36,578 nucleotides of DNA from Microcoleus sp. CAN_BIN18 (GCA_026786085.1 JAJAYT010000446.1:1-36578); one strand, 5' to 3'; shown: positions 1 to 9,038, numbered from the stretch's first letter. The notes: generated by a model not told the origin, from the letters alone. Numbers and translations are program-made.

Positions 1-189
1 CGATCGAATATCCAGCCGTTTCGGGTTTGCCATCCATGCCATATCCGCCTGATAACCCTTGTCCAGCCAAGCCTGCAATCTTTGTGCATCTACCTGCGTT
101 TCTTCCTGTGCTGAGGCGATCCCGACTTTGTGAAATCCCAACTCTAGGGCTTTTTGCTTAATGAGATCGCTATTAATTGATATTTTCAT
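1..189 (-). CDS. queG: Epoxyqueuosine reductase QueG, N-terminal part (cut by window edge)
   Basis: This is the first 63 codons of a minus-strand gene that runs out of the window at base 1; it is too short at the edge to be in the ORF track. It reads from an ATG at 189-187 and stays open. The segments ALELGFHKVGIA, RLQAWLDKGYQADMAWM and NPKRLDIR match the N-terminus I know from QueG, the cobalamin- and 4Fe-4S-dependent enzyme that reduces epoxyqueuosine to queuosine in tRNA. The iron-sulfur and cobalamin-binding parts lie outside the window. The gene is divergent from the OCP gene, with about 210 bases between them. Confidence 0.85.
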   Translation of the reverse strand, partial: MKISINSDLIKQKALELGFHKVGIASAQEETQVDAQRLQAWLDKGYQADMAWMANPKRLDIRS

Positions 190-399
190 AAGTAAGGAAC
201 CGTATCACAAAATGCGTAATAAGTCTATTAATATTTAGACTGATTTTGTCCAAACATTCATAATACTTTCAGAATCTTTATATTTATAAATTTGAACTCT
301 AATTTGTCAAAAACGTTACATAATTTTAATTAAGGGAGAATTCGATTCGCCATTTGCAAGTACGCAAGTAAAACCGACAGCGAATCCCACAAGATAAAC

Positions 400-1365
400 A
401 TGGCAGTTAGTATTCAATCAGCTCAATCTATTTTCTCCAGCACCGAGATTGCTAGCGCTGTTCCGGGTACCACCGAAGCATTCTACAAACTCAGCGTCGA
501 AGACCAACTCGCACTGCTCTGGTATGCGTATACCGAAATGGGCATTTCCATCACCGCCGCCGCCCCGGGAGTAGCCAGCATGGCGCTTGTCGAAGGCGTA
601 CTCAACGACATCAAGCAGATGTCGCCACAGGCTCAAAGCAAAACGATGTTTGACCTAGCTAGCAACGCCGACACCGCAATCGGCCGGATTTACACATCCT
701 TGCGCGTCAACACCAAACTCGGTTTTTGGTACGAGTTGGGACAGTTGATGAAACAGGGCGCTGTTGCTCCAATCCCTGCTGGCTATCAAATGTCTCCCGA
801 AGCCACCACAGTTCTTGAAACCATCAAGAAATTAGATCCAGGCCAGCAAATTACTGTACTGCGCAACACCGTAGTTCACATGGGCTACGATCCAGATTTC
901 AGCAAAGAGTACGACAAACGCTCGGCGGCCCCCCGCAGCACTCCCACCGCTGTAGAAGAGCGGGTGAAAACCAAGATTGAGGGTATCAGCGAGCAGACAG
1001 TGCTCAGCTACATCGACTACATGAACGCCTTCGACTTCACCCCAGCCGTCGGTTTATTTGCCGAAGAAGGTGCTCTGCAACCGCCTTTCCAAAAGCCGAT
1101 CGTCGGTCGCGAAGCTATCCTCAACTATATGCGGGAAGAGTGCATCGGACTGAAAATGATGCCTAAGCAAGGTGTATCCGAACCCGCAGAAGACGGCTAC
1201 CGCCAAGTTAAAGTCACCGGTACTGTCGAAACTCCTTGGTTCGGCGCGAATGTGGGTATGAACATTTCGTGGCGGTTTATGCTCGATCCTCAAGGTCAAA
1301 TTTTCTTTGTGGCGATCGACTTGTTGGCATCTCCTAAAGAATTGCTCAACCTGATGCGCAAATAG
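400..1365 (+). CDS. Orange carotenoid protein (OCP), probably not the OCP1 clade
   Basis: Water-soluble photoactive carotenoid protein that quenches phycobilisome excitation under strong light. The 321-residue length is typical. The all-helical N-terminal domain (about 1-165) carries the carotenoid tunnel residues W41, Y44 and W110 and the interface residues N104 and R155. The NTF2-like C-terminal domain (about 196-318) carries the keto-carotenoid ligands at Y204 and W291, plus E247 and W280. These are offset by 3 from the Synechocystis numbering because the linker is 3 residues longer. Positions 19 and 27, Asp and Arg in OCP1 and linked there to dimer formation, are Ser and Ala here, and no FRP gene follows. 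Both points fit an OCP2- or OCPx-like paralog, but clade assignment needs a tree. The start ATG has no strong Shine-Dalgarno sequence. A candidate hairpin terminator follows at 1402. Confidence 0.95.
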   Translation: MAVSIQSAQSIFSSTEIASAVPGTTEAFYKLSVEDQLALLWYAYTEMGISITAAAPGVASMALVEGVLNDIKQMSPQAQSKTMFDLASNADTAIGRIYTSLRVNTKLGFWYELGQLMKQGAVAPIPAGYQMSPEATTVLETIKKLDPGQQITVLRNTVVHMGYDPDFSKEYDKRSAAPRSTPTAVEERVKTKIEGISEQTVLSYIDYMNAFDFTPAVGLFAEEGALQPPFQKPIVGREAILNYMREECIGLKMMPKQGVSEPAEDGYRQVKVTGTVETPWFGANVGMNISWRFMLDPQGQIFFVAIDLLASPKELLNLMRK

Positions 1366-1401
1366 AATATTCTTGTTTGCTCAGTCAAACAGACTCTACA
1401 G

Positions 1402-1431
1402 AAACCCAGATGCCAGCAGGTGTCTGGGTTT
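1402..1431 (+). terminator. Hairpin downstream of the OCP gene
   Basis: A perfect 9-bp inverted repeat (AAACCCAGA / TCTGGGTTT) with a 12-base loop starts 36 bases after the OCP stop codon. It is not followed by a clear T-run, so it may be a weak terminator or an RNA-stabilising hairpin. Confidence 0.45.
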
Positions 1432-1587
1432 GATGTTGGTAGACTACTCTGAAAGCGGCGATCGGCACTCTCCATTTTCTCCTTTTTTCAGAGAATTTCT
1501 CCCCAGCCCTACTTATATCTTTTGAGGGATTTGCTGCGACAAAGAGAATGATTACATTAGACTAATTCATCTAAAATCATTTCTTTT

Positions 1588-2022
1588 ATGACCGCCACAA
1601 CTAGACCTATTTTAACTCGCTCTATAAATATTGCCGGCATCACAAAGCCAGCGGTACTGCGATATTTTGAAACTTTAAACGCTGGCGATTTTGCCGCGAC
1701 TGCTAATTTGTTTGCTGAGGACGGAGTTCTGCACGCACCGTTTGAAGAGCCAATTATCGGTAAAAGCTCGATCGGCACTTATCTAAAAACAGAAGCGCGA
1801 GGAATGCAGCTTGAACCCCAGCAAGGTATCAGCCAAGTTTTAGAAGATGGCTTAGTTGAAGTTCAGGTCAGCGGGCGGGTGCAAACTTCCGCATTTGGTA
1901 TTAATGTCGCATGGCTGTTCCTGCTGAATTCTCACGAAGAAATCCTTTCTGTCACAGTCAAGCTGTTAGCTTCTCCCCAAGAATTGCTAAATCTGCGGCC
2001 GGATCATAAATTTGATGTTTAA
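1588..2022 (+). CDS. OCP C-terminal domain homolog (CTDH), NTF2-like carotenoid carrier
   Basis: A 144-residue single-domain protein aligning with residues 197-321 of the neighbouring OCP (e.g. TKPAVLRYFETLNAGDF, LLASPQELLNL). Known CTDHs are homodimers that bind keto-carotenoid and deliver it to OCP or to the helical carotenoid proteins. The two ligand residues are kept (Y26, W109). The second Trp of full-length OCP (in TPWFG) is replaced by Ala in TSAFG, and the loop before W109 is shorter. There is no cysteine at all, whereas some characterised CTDHs have a Cys involved in redox-dependent dimerisation. It lies 222 bases after the OCP on the same strand, beyond a hairpin, so it probably has its own promoter. 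Confidence 0.9.
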   Translation: MTATTRPILTRSINIAGITKPAVLRYFETLNAGDFAATANLFAEDGVLHAPFEEPIIGKSSIGTYLKTEARGMQLEPQQGISQVLEDGLVEVQVSGRVQTSAFGINVAWLFLLNSHEEILSVTVKLLASPQELLNLRPDHKFDV

Positions 2023-2097
2023 TAAGTTGTTTCACATTTAAATTGAATATTGGGGTTTCACCTGTCGATCGCGCGTCATAGCTCGATCGATATTTGA

Positions 2098-2273
2098 GCG
2101 CCACTGAGGCAGAAACCTGGTTTTTAGCCAAATCTCCGGTGAAGCGCCGCCAACTCTCGAAAAACCAGGTTTCTGAGGTGTTTTGGCGCCACTGAGGCAG
2201 AAACCTGGTTTTTAGCCAAATCTCCGGTGAAGCGTCGCGAACTCTCGAAAAACCAGGTTTCTGCGGCAGACAA
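2098..2273. repeat. Two tandem 88-bp copies of a palindromic repeat (CAGAAACCTGG family)
   Basis: Two near-identical copies, starting at 2098 and 2186, each begin GCGCCACTGAGG and contain an inverted repeat (CAGAAACCTGGTTTTT ... AAAAACCAGGTTTCTG) around a central spacer. They differ at only a few bases. A related palindrome with CAGAAACCGGGTTTT arms lies at 32790. Together with the element at 2372 this fills the 477-base gap after CTDH; no gene is visible in the gap. Confidence 0.9.
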
Positions 2274-2371
2274 AATTGTCAAAATAGCTAGAACGCCGTC
2301 CTAATTATTTTGGTCATCTTGTGTATTCCCGATCGCTAATGACTAATGACCGACGACTGAGATCGCGTGCC

Positions 2372-2475
2372 GTCGATTACCATAACAAAAACGGTTTGTA
2401 GTGCGGACTTTAGTGCGCAACAAATTAGCGGGCTAAAGTGCGCACTACGAACTTTGTTTATTACAGTTAATCGAC
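2372..2475. repeat. Palindromic intergenic element (GTAGTGCGGACTTTAG family)
   Basis: Nested inverted repeat. The outer ends are GTCGATTAC and GTTAATCGAC; the inner arms are GTAGTGCGGACTTTAG and CTAAAGTGCGCACTAC with one mismatch. The left edge (GTCGATTACCATAACAAAA, then a GTAGTG core) recurs at 36460, and the inner core belongs to the same family as the hairpins at 16859. It lies just downstream of the minus-strand anti-sigma gene and could end its transcript. Confidence 0.8.
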
Positions 2476-2499
2476 AATCGGACACGATATAACGGCCAA

Positions 2500-2922
2500 T
2501 TAAGATTTTTCCGGCAAACTCGCTTCCAACTTCAGACAGTTGCGACCGTCTAGTTGCAAACTGTAGTCCACCCGATCCATAAGTCTGCTCATAATCAGCC
2601 AGCCGTAGCCGCTTTCCTGTTTAGCTTCCGGCCTCGGAGGACTGTAAGTATCCATTTCGTAACCTTTACCGTAATCCCAAATTTCTAAACCAATATCCCG
2701 ATTTTTTAAATTCAAGCGAATTAGCACCGGCAAATGGGGTTGATCTTTGTGAGCATGGCGGATCACGTTAGAATAGGCTTCTGCTAACACCAAGCGCAAA
2801 CGATTCGACTGACGAGGCCAATCGACGTGCTCTCCTAGCTCTACTTCCAAACTGCTTAGCAACCAATTTTCAACAATTGTTAAAAACCGCAAGTCACTTG
2901 GCACATGAAGCTCAGTATTCAT
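2500..2922 (-). CDS. Anti-sigma regulatory factor, RsbW-like serine/threonine kinase
   Basis: A 140-residue HATPase_c protein of the RsbW/SpoIIAB type. In partner switching these kinases bind a sigma factor or other target and phosphorylate an STAS-domain antagonist. Visible signatures are the N-box LAEAYSNVIRHA near residue 50, the G1-type segment IWDYGKGYEMD near 80-90, and a variant G2 segment GYGWLIMSRLMDRVDY where GLG(L/I) is usual. It lies on the same strand and downstream of the PP2C phosphatase gene, 507 bases apart. The phosphatase is the expected opposing enzyme; no STAS antagonist gene is visible between or next to them. Confidence 0.85.
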   Translation of the reverse strand: MNTELHVPSDLRFLTIVENWLLSSLEVELGEHVDWPRQSNRLRLVLAEAYSNVIRHAHKDQPHLPVLIRLNLKNRDIGLEIWDYGKGYEMDTYSPPRPEAKQESGYGWLIMSRLMDRVDYSLQLDGRNCLKLEASLPEKS

Positions 2923-3429
2923 AAAAAAATCCCGTAAGTTTTAAAACCCTGTGTCTTCAGAGCAGATATGAAACACAACTGACCGGATTGATTCGGCCTC
3001 AATATTTGTCGTTACTTGGGGGATACCAGCCTTTTTTTGTTGAAAAATAAGGCATCTGTAATTCAGTAGAAGGTCTCCGCTCGTGAGTATATTTGAAAAC
3101 TTTAGTTATGGGTGTAAAGCCCATTAACAACAGATGATTATACTGAGACTACGATCGACTAAGTATAAAAAATCTTTGTTTCAATCCCCGGCTTTTAAGC
3201 GCTGGTTATTTCTGACGAATCCCTTGTACCTTAAACTGTTTACAGGTGTTTTATCCCCCAGGAAAGCGATCCCTGGAAACTAGCTACCCGATCGCGAGCT
3301 AGATTTTTTCATGTTAACGGTAACGTAGTCCTTTGCGGGACTTTGTGAGCCGTCAACAAGCAGGGCTTGAGTTTTTTCTCTCTGTCTCCTGTCTCACCCC
3401 CGACTATCCGTCTGGAGTTGCTGACAGAT
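2923..3429. other. Intergenic gap of 507 bases between anti-sigma kinase and PP2C phosphatase
   Basis: No convincing gene is seen on either strand. Small ORFs here (3309-3536, 3333-3518, 3367-3567) mostly overlap the 3' end of the phosphatase gene and look like shadows. A short hairpin (AGTCC ... GGGACT, 3327-3342) lies downstream of the phosphatase stop on its strand. The region next to 2922 presumably holds the promoter of the anti-sigma gene, but I could not point to a defined box. Confidence 0.5.
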
Positions 3430-5103
3430 TCAGAGAACCTCCAGAGAGAGTATGGTTTGGTCATCTTCCTGAACAGGATTATCGGCTCGGATGTAAGCCA
3501 ACAAATTGTCCAAGTTGATGGAACCAGGCTCCTCAATCAAGAGTTGCCAAAGCCCCTCTTGTTGTAGCATAGAACGGGTTGGTTCGCCCCCTGCGATCGC
3601 TTGACTTGTCACAGTAGCTTCAGTAATCCCGTCACTCGTCAGCAGAAATACATCTCCTGACTTTAATTCGATCGCACCCGCTTTGCCCCTCCAAACTGGC
3701 AGTATCCCCAAGGGAATGCCACGATCTTTCAGGAAATTCGGCTCTGCTGGCGTTTTACCGCTAGCGGATTGAGCCTTCACCTCCGAGTGAGACCAAACGA
3801 TCGGGTAAATGTGACCCGCATTAGCAAAAGCCAAGTGTCCCGTTGACGGAGTATAACGAGCTACAACCATTGTAATAAAATGGTTGTTGCCGATCAGGTC
3901 GTCAGACATAGTGCTATTCATATTCTGCATAACTCGATCGGGCTCAGGAGAAACTTCTTGAGAAAGTTCTCGCCGCATCACCGAAATCGCGCTAGCCATA
4001 AATAGAGCAGCCGGAACACCCTTACCCGAAACATCACCCACCGCGATCCAAATATCCCCTTGAGAGTGGACGTAGACCTCAAAAAAGTCGCCGCCAACTG
4101 CCCGCGCCGGATAGCAGCAAGCTTGCACCCTGACAGTTTCAAAATCCGGCCAATTTTGGCGCAACAAGTTTGTTTGGATTTGGCGTGCCACCTCCAACTC
4201 GTTTTGCATCTGCTCGGCTAAATCCAGAGTGCGCTGGTAGAGCTTAGCTTGAGACAGGGCGAGAGCAGCTTGAGCTGCTACACCTTCTATTAACTCTATA
4301 TCTTCTCCCGACCAAGGGTTAGTACCACCTTGCTGACACAGGGCTAGTACCGCCAGCAAGTCTTGCTGATAAGTCAGGGGCACAGCAATCTCAACCGAGT
4401 TACCGTCACCCCCACTGTTGGCGTTGACTTGAGTTTGGCGGCTAGCTACGGCTGCAACCAGCAAATTTTCATCAAAAGAAAAGCTGCTGGGTTCGGCAGT
4501 TTGGGCTTGGTAGGGGAAGGTACTCGGCAATAGTCGATCGCCATCTACCGGCCGCAGCATACAATAGTCGGCCTCAAAAGTTTGACCTACGGTTTGAACA
4601 ATAGTTTGTACCATACTAGAGTAATCTAGCGACCCGCGAATCACGCTCATCACCTCATTAAACAGAGATTCTTTGCGTAAAGCGCGGCGCAGTGCAACAC
4701 TGCGCTGCTTGTAGTATTTGTAAGTATCTGACGCTTGATTGATAACTAATTTCAGTTCTTCAGGATTCCACGGTTTGGTGATGTACTTGAAAACTTGACC
4801 GGAGTTAATAGCCTCGACCAAATCTTCAACATCTGTGTATCCCGTCAGCAGAATCCGAATCGTATCAGGAAAGCGCTCGACTGTTTTCCCCAAAAACTCG
4901 GTGCCATTCATTTCTGGCATCCGCTGGTCAGATATAATCACTGCCATCTCGCCTTGTTCGTCTAGAACTTCCAGGGCGCTGAGAGCGCTATCTGCTTTGT
5001 AAACCTGAAAGTCGCGTCGAAACGTCCGGTACAGCAAATCCAAGTTGTCGGGTTCGTCATCGACTACCATTAGTTTCAGTTTGCTTCCATCTCCCCGACT
5101 CAT
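3430..5103 (-). CDS. Response regulator with GAF and SpoIIE/RsbU-type PP2C phosphatase domains
   Basis: A 557-residue REC-GAF-PP2C protein. The receiver domain (about 9-125) has the acidic pair in VVDDE, phospho-acceptor D59 (ISDQRMPEMNG), T87 and K110, so it should be controlled by a histidine kinase. A GAF-like region spans about 150-290. A short helical linker (LAEQMQNELEVARQIQTNLL) leads into the SpoIIE/RsbU metal-dependent phosphatase domain (about 325-557), with metal-ligand segments GGDFFEVY, DVSGKGVPAALF and SDGITEA. Phosphatases of this class dephosphorylate STAS antagonists and release sigma factors or other clients from an RsbW-like kinase; such a kinase is encoded downstream. The ATG at 5103 gives a natural N-terminus for the receiver fold. 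Confidence 0.92.
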   Translation of the reverse strand: MSRGDGSKLKLMVVDDEPDNLDLLYRTFRRDFQVYKADSALSALEVLDEQGEMAVIISDQRMPEMNGTEFLGKTVERFPDTIRILLTGYTDVEDLVEAINSGQVFKYITKPWNPEELKLVINQASDTYKYYKQRSVALRRALRKESLFNEVMSVIRGSLDYSSMVQTIVQTVGQTFEADYCMLRPVDGDRLLPSTFPYQAQTAEPSSFSFDENLLVAAVASRQTQVNANSGGDGNSVEIAVPLTYQQDLLAVLALCQQGGTNPWSGEDIELIEGVAAQAALALSQAKLYQRTLDLAEQMQNELEVARQIQTNLLRQNWPDFETVRVQACCYPARAVGGDFFEVYVHSQGDIWIAVGDVSGKGVPAALFMASAISVMRRELSQEVSPEPDRVMQNMNSTMSDDLIGNNHFITMVVARYTPSTGHLAFANAGHIYPIVWSHSEVKAQSASGKTPAEPNFLKDRGIPLGILPVWRGKAGAIELKSGDVFLLTSDGITEATVTSQAIAGGEPTRSMLQQEGLWQLLIEEPGSINLDNLLAYIRADNPVQEDDQTILSLEVL

Positions 5104-5440
5104 GCTATTCCCTTCCCAGGCTAATTAATCAGGTCTAAAACTAAATTGTCAATTACCCTCTTCTGATTCAGCGGAGCCAAATCTGCGTGAGGGCTTCGGG
5201 TTTGATAGGTCAGTGCCATGTTAGTGATACCACAAGGAAGTTCGGAACTTGCATCCGGGATCGGTCTTACCAGAAAGAATTGGTTTAAAGCCGGAACCCT
5301 TGTAGGGAGAAATTAAAATCAGACTATTCATTACTCCAATCCTCTTCCTTCCAGGTAGAGGTCGCACTCAACTGTCAACTGTCAACTGAACAGACCTCGC
5401 CTTGATTGAGAACTCGTGATTTACTTTCCTCACTGCCGAA
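5104..5440. other. Intergenic gap of 337 bases with a heptamer tandem repeat
   Basis: This lies between two minus-strand genes (PP2C phosphatase and rsmH). No gene is supported; the plus-strand ORF at 5406-5597 is antisense to rsmH. The gap holds three TCAACTG heptamers (5368-5388) and presumably the promoter of the phosphatase gene. Confidence 0.6.
5368..5388. repeat. Heptanucleotide tandem repeat (TCAACTG)x3, STRR type
   Basis: Three perfect TCAACTG copies. The same heptamer (or its complement CAGTTGA) recurs at 31434 and 35925 in this window. Short tandemly repeated heptamers of this kind (STRR) are known from filamentous cyanobacteria. Confidence 0.85.
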
Positions 5441-6343
5441 TCAAGTTAATTTTTCTGCCAGTCTGAGCTTAGCAGAACGGGAGCGGGGATTTCTAGCTAC
5501 TTCTTCGGATTGTGGCACGATCGGCTTTTTTGTCAGTACCTGCAAACACTCTGTTGCTCTCAATTGGTGCTTAACTGGCCTATCTTCCAGGCTGTGAAAA
5601 GTAATAATTCCAATTCTCCCACCGGGTTTTAACCACTTTGGCGCTTCCTTGAGAAAAGTGTCTAAAGAAGCGAGTTCGGAGTTGACGGCTATTCTCAAAG
5701 CTTGGAAAGTGCGGGTAGCTGGATGGATTCTGCCGTTGCGCTGCTTGGGTGGGAAGGTGCTAGCGATCGCCCCTGCCAGTTCTGTAGTAGTTTCAAAAGG
5801 ACGTTGTGCGACAATCCGCCTCGCGATGCGCCGCGACAGTCGCTCCTCGCCGTACTTGTAAATAATATCCGCTAGTTTAACTTCGTCCCAGTGATTGATA
5901 ATCTCTTCTGCGGTCAAAGATTGATCCTGGTTCATACGCATATCTAACTTAGCAGGGTGGCGAAAACTAAAGCCTCGTTCCGGTGTATCGAACTGAGCAG
6001 AGCTAACGCCCAAGTCTGCTATAATACCATCAAATTCGGCATCAGGAGACTGATATTCAGCAAAATTGCCATGCCAAAACTCAACGGGCGAGTTGGCAAA
6101 TCGGGCTTGGCAAAAACGGATAGCTTGTTCATCGCGATCGATCGCCACCACAGTCACATCAGCCGCCGCCGCTAAAATCAAACTCGTGTGTCCGCCACCC
6201 CCAAGCGTCGCATCCAAATAGCGTCCCCCCGGACGCACCGCTAAACCAGCAATTAATTCACTGGCCAAAACAGAAACGTGATAAGCCTCAATACTCACAT
6301 CTGATGCAGGAGTCTCCTTCTCAGACGGCTCGATATCCTTCAT
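5441..6343 (-). CDS. rsmH: 16S rRNA (cytosine-1402-N4)-methyltransferase RsmH (MraW)
   Basis: SAM-dependent methyltransferase modifying N4 of C1402 in 16S rRNA. It has the N-terminal HVSVL motif, SAM-binding [13 protein letters not shown], the [14 protein letters not shown] motif, [15 protein letters not shown] and the C-terminal [14 protein letters not shown] segment, all typical of RsmH. Length is about 300 residues, as usual. The ORF track begins at a TTG (6373), but I prefer the ATG at 6343 ([10 protein letters not shown]), which gives a normal N-terminus. The gene is divergent from ndhH, whose start is 65 bases away, so the two promoters share this short interval. No sign of damage. Confidence 0.93.
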   Translation of the reverse strand: MKDIEPSEKETPASDVSIEAYHVSVLASELIAGLAVRPGGRYLDATLGGGGHTSLILAAAADVTVVAIDRDEQAIRFCQARFANSPVEFWHGNFAEYQSPDAEFDGIIADLGVSSAQFDTPERGFSFRHPAKLDMRMNQDQSLTAEEIINHWDEVKLADIIYKYGEERLSRRIARRIVAQRPFETTTELAGAIASTFPPKQRNGRIHPATRTFQALRIAVNSELASLDTFLKEAPKWLKPGGRIGIITFHSLEDRPVKHQLRATECLQVLTKKPIVPQSEEVARNPRSRSAKLRLAEKLT

Positions 6344-6408
6344 AATTGATAAGAGCGAAACAAAAATCAACAATACACTGACTAATTACCAATCATTAAC
6401 TATCAATT

Positions 6409-7593
6409 ATGTCAAGAATTGAGACAAGAACCGAACCAATGGTGCTCAACATGGGGCCGCACCACCCATCCATGCACGGGGTACTGCGGTTAATCGTGAC
6501 CTTGGACGGCGAAGATGTAGTAGACTGTGAGCCTGTTTTGGGCTATCTACACCGTGGGATGGAGAAAATTGCCGAAAACCGCACCAACGTGATGTACGTC
6601 CCCTACGTCAGCCGCTGGGACTACGCTGCGGGGATGTTTAACGAAGCGGTGACAGTCAATGCGCCGGAAAAGTTAGCGAATATTGCTGTCCCCAAACGGG
6701 CTAGTTATATTCGGGTAATCATGCTGGAGTTGAATCGAATTGCGAACCACTTGATGTGGTTAGGGCCGTTTTTGGCCGACGTGGGCGCGCAAACTCCATT
6801 TTTCTACACTATGCGCGATCGCGAACCAATTCTCGATTTGTGGGAAGCAGCCACCGGCTACCGCATGGTGAATAACAACTATTTCCGCATCGGCGGAGTA
6901 GCAGCAGATTTACCCTACGGCTGGGTAGATAAGTGCGAAGATTTCTGCGATTACTTCCTGCCAAAAATTGACGAATACGAACGTTTAATTACCAACAATC
7001 CGATTTTCCGCCGCCGGATTGAAGGACTGGGTACGATTTCTCGCGCCGAAGCGATTAACTGGGGACTATCCGGCCCAATGTTGCGCGGTTCGGGCGTCAG
7101 TTGGGATTTGCGGAAAGTTGACCATTACGAATGTTATGACGACTTCGAGTGGGATGTTTGTACCGAAGCTGCGGGCGATTGTTTGGCGCGGTACTTAGTG
7201 CGGATTCGCGAGATGCGCGAGTCGGTGAAGATTCTGTATCAAGCCTTGAAAGGACTCCCCGGCGGCCCTTACGAGAATTTGGAAGCGAAGCGCTTAGAAG
7301 GCGGGCCAAAATCTGAATGGAATAGTTTTGACTATCAGTTTATTGGCAAAAAAGTTGCACCGACTTTTAAGATTCCCAAGGGCGAACATTACGTGCGCGT
7401 TGAAAGCGGTAAGGGTGAGTTGGGAATCTATATTGTCGGCGATGACAATGTGTTTCCTTGGCGCTGGAAGATTCGGGCTGCGGATTTCAATAATTTGCAG
7501 ATTTTACCCCACATCGTGCGCGGTGTAAAGATTGCGGACTTGGTGGCGATCCTGGGTAGTATCGATATTATCATGGGTTCGGTCGATCGATAG
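6409..7593 (+). CDS. ndhH: NAD(P)H-quinone oxidoreductase subunit H (NDH-1 49-kDa-type subunit)
   Basis: A 394-residue core subunit of the peripheral arm of cyanobacterial NDH-1, at the quinone-binding site, used in respiration, cyclic electron flow and CO2 uptake. Recognised from [51 protein letters not shown] and the C-terminal DIIMGSVDR. Length is standard. Arg49 (in YLHRGMEK) aligns with human NDUFS2 Arg118 of the precursor (Arg85 of the mature protein), which NDUFAF7 dimethylates. The next plus-strand gene encodes an NDUFAF7/MidA-family protein. Confidence 0.97.
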   Translation: MSRIETRTEPMVLNMGPHHPSMHGVLRLIVTLDGEDVVDCEPVLGYLHRGMEKIAENRTNVMYVPYVSRWDYAAGMFNEAVTVNAPEKLANIAVPKRASYIRVIMLELNRIANHLMWLGPFLADVGAQTPFFYTMRDREPILDLWEAATGYRMVNNNYFRIGGVAADLPYGWVDKCEDFCDYFLPKIDEYERLITNNPIFRRRIEGLGTISRAEAINWGLSGPMLRGSGVSWDLRKVDHYECYDDFEWDVCTEAAGDCLARYLVRIREMRESVKILYQALKGLPGGPYENLEAKRLEGGPKSEWNSFDYQFIGKKVAPTFKIPKGEHYVRVESGKGELGIYIVGDDNVFPWRWKIRAADFNNLQILPHIVRGVKIADLVAILGSIDIIMGSVDR

Positions 7594-7738
7594 AAGCAAA
7601 AGGGCGATCGTATTTTTTGGCTATTTGCTAAGGAGTGCGATCGCTGCTTGTTTGCAGGTGCGATCGGCTACTATAAAAATCAACTTCTATAGCAACAATC
7701 TTAAATTGCTGAACATCAATATTTCTCTCTTCTCTCTT

Positions 7739-7765
7739 CCTCTGTGTCCTCTGCGCCCTCTGCGG
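7739..7765. repeat. Three 9-bp tandem repeats (CCTCTGNGN)
   Basis: CCTCTGTGT-CCTCTGCGC-CCTCTGCGG in the 223-base interval between ndhH and the MidA-like gene, followed by an A-rich stretch. It is an imperfect short tandem repeat with no obvious gene function. Confidence 0.7.
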
Positions 7766-7816
7766 TAAAAAAAATCTTTATTTCATAAATAAAATAACAT
7801 CAACTTTAATTTAATT

Positions 7817-9031
7817 ATGACAGTCCAGCAATCAAATATCAATGACAGTAACCCAGAGCTCTGCGCTTTAATCAGCGAAAGAATTGCCGCAAGTCCGCAG
7901 CAGCGCATAACCTTTGCGGAATATATGGATTTAGCACTATATCACCCGCAGTATGGTTATTATAATGGCGATCGCCCGAACATCGGCAAACAAGGCGATT
8001 TTATCACATCCCCTCATTGGAGTGCTGATTTTGCCGAGGTTTTGGGCGAGCAATTTGTGGAAATGTGGCAAATTCTCGGTAAACCTGATACTTTTGCGAT
8101 CGTAGAAATGGGTGCGGGGCGGGGAACATTTGCCGCGAATGTGCTGCAATACCTGCAACGAAAATATCCCGACTTATTTAAAATTTTAGAATACATTATT
8201 GTTGAAATTTCGCCTGTTTTGCTTGCACAACAGCAGCAAAGCTTAGCCGAATTCAAAACAGTAAAGTGGTGCAATTGGGATGAAATAGCTAATAACTCTA
8301 TCGTCGGTTGTTTTTTTTCTAACGAATTAGTCGATGCTTTGCCAGTGCATCAATTTATCATCGAAAAAGGGCAAATTTGCGAGATTTACGTTACCACAGC
8401 CGAAGAACAAAACCAAGAATCTGGGAGCAAGTTTATTGAAGTAGCGGGAGAACTTTCAAATCCTAAGATTGCCGAATATTTTGATTTAGTCGGAATAGAT
8501 TTGTCAGCGACTGTCTATGCGGATGGTTATCGCAGCGAAGTCAATTTAGCAGCTTTAGATTGGATTAAAACAGTTGCCGAAAAATTGCAGCGCGGTTATT
8601 TGTTAACAATTGATTACGGCCATCCGGCGCACCGCTATTACAATCCGAGACGCACAGATGGCACGCTGCAATGTTATTACCGCCACCGATATCACAGCAA
8701 TCCTTATATTAATATCGGGCGGCAGGATTTAACTGCCCATGCTGATTTTACGGCGCTGGAAAAACAAGGGGAATTGTGTGGTTTGGAGGTAATGGGTTTT
8801 ACTCAGCAGGCTTTGTTTTTAATGATGTTGGGTGTGGGCGATAGAATTGCTTCTCTGTCTGCAAATAATGCAGAAGTATTGGATTTGACAACGTTTTTGC
8901 GCCGCAGGGAAGCGTTGCACCAATTGATTGATCCGATGGGTTTGGGAGGATTTGGGGTTTTGGTGCAGTGTAAGGGGTTGAAGGAGGATGAGAAAGGGGA
9001 AAAAGTCAAAGGTTTGAGAGTACCTGATTGA
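7817..9031 (+). CDS. MidA/NDUFAF7-family class I SAM-dependent methyltransferase (COG1565)
   Basis: A 404-residue protein of the family that includes mitochondrial NDUFAF7 (MidA), which symmetrically dimethylates an arginine of complex I subunit NDUFS2 and is needed for complex I assembly. Family marks are the N-terminal RITFAEYMDLALYHPQYGYY, the GDFITSPHWSADFAEVLGEQ segment, SAM motif I in VEMGAGRGT, the FFSNELVDALPVHQF segment and LLTIDYGHPAHRYY. The gene follows ndhH, the NDUFS2 homolog, on the same strand with 223 bases between. A role in NdhH methylation is inference; other substrates are possible. The C-terminus (about 390-404) is a Lys/Glu-rich tail that looks unconserved. Confidence 0.88.
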   Translation: MTVQQSNINDSNPELCALISERIAASPQQRITFAEYMDLALYHPQYGYYNGDRPNIGKQGDFITSPHWSADFAEVLGEQFVEMWQILGKPDTFAIVEMGAGRGTFAANVLQYLQRKYPDLFKILEYIIVEISPVLLAQQQQSLAEFKTVKWCNWDEIANNSIVGCFFSNELVDALPVHQFIIEKGQICEIYVTTAEEQNQESGSKFIEVAGELSNPKIAEYFDLVGIDLSATVYADGYRSEVNLAALDWIKTVAEKLQRGYLLTIDYGHPAHRYYNPRRTDGTLQCYYRHRYHSNPYINIGRQDLTAHADFTALEKQGELCGLEVMGFTQQALFLMMLGVGDRIASLSANNAEVLDLTTFLRRREALHQLIDPMGLGGFGVLVQCKGLKEDEKGEKVKGLRVPD

Positions 9032-9038
9032 TTATTAA

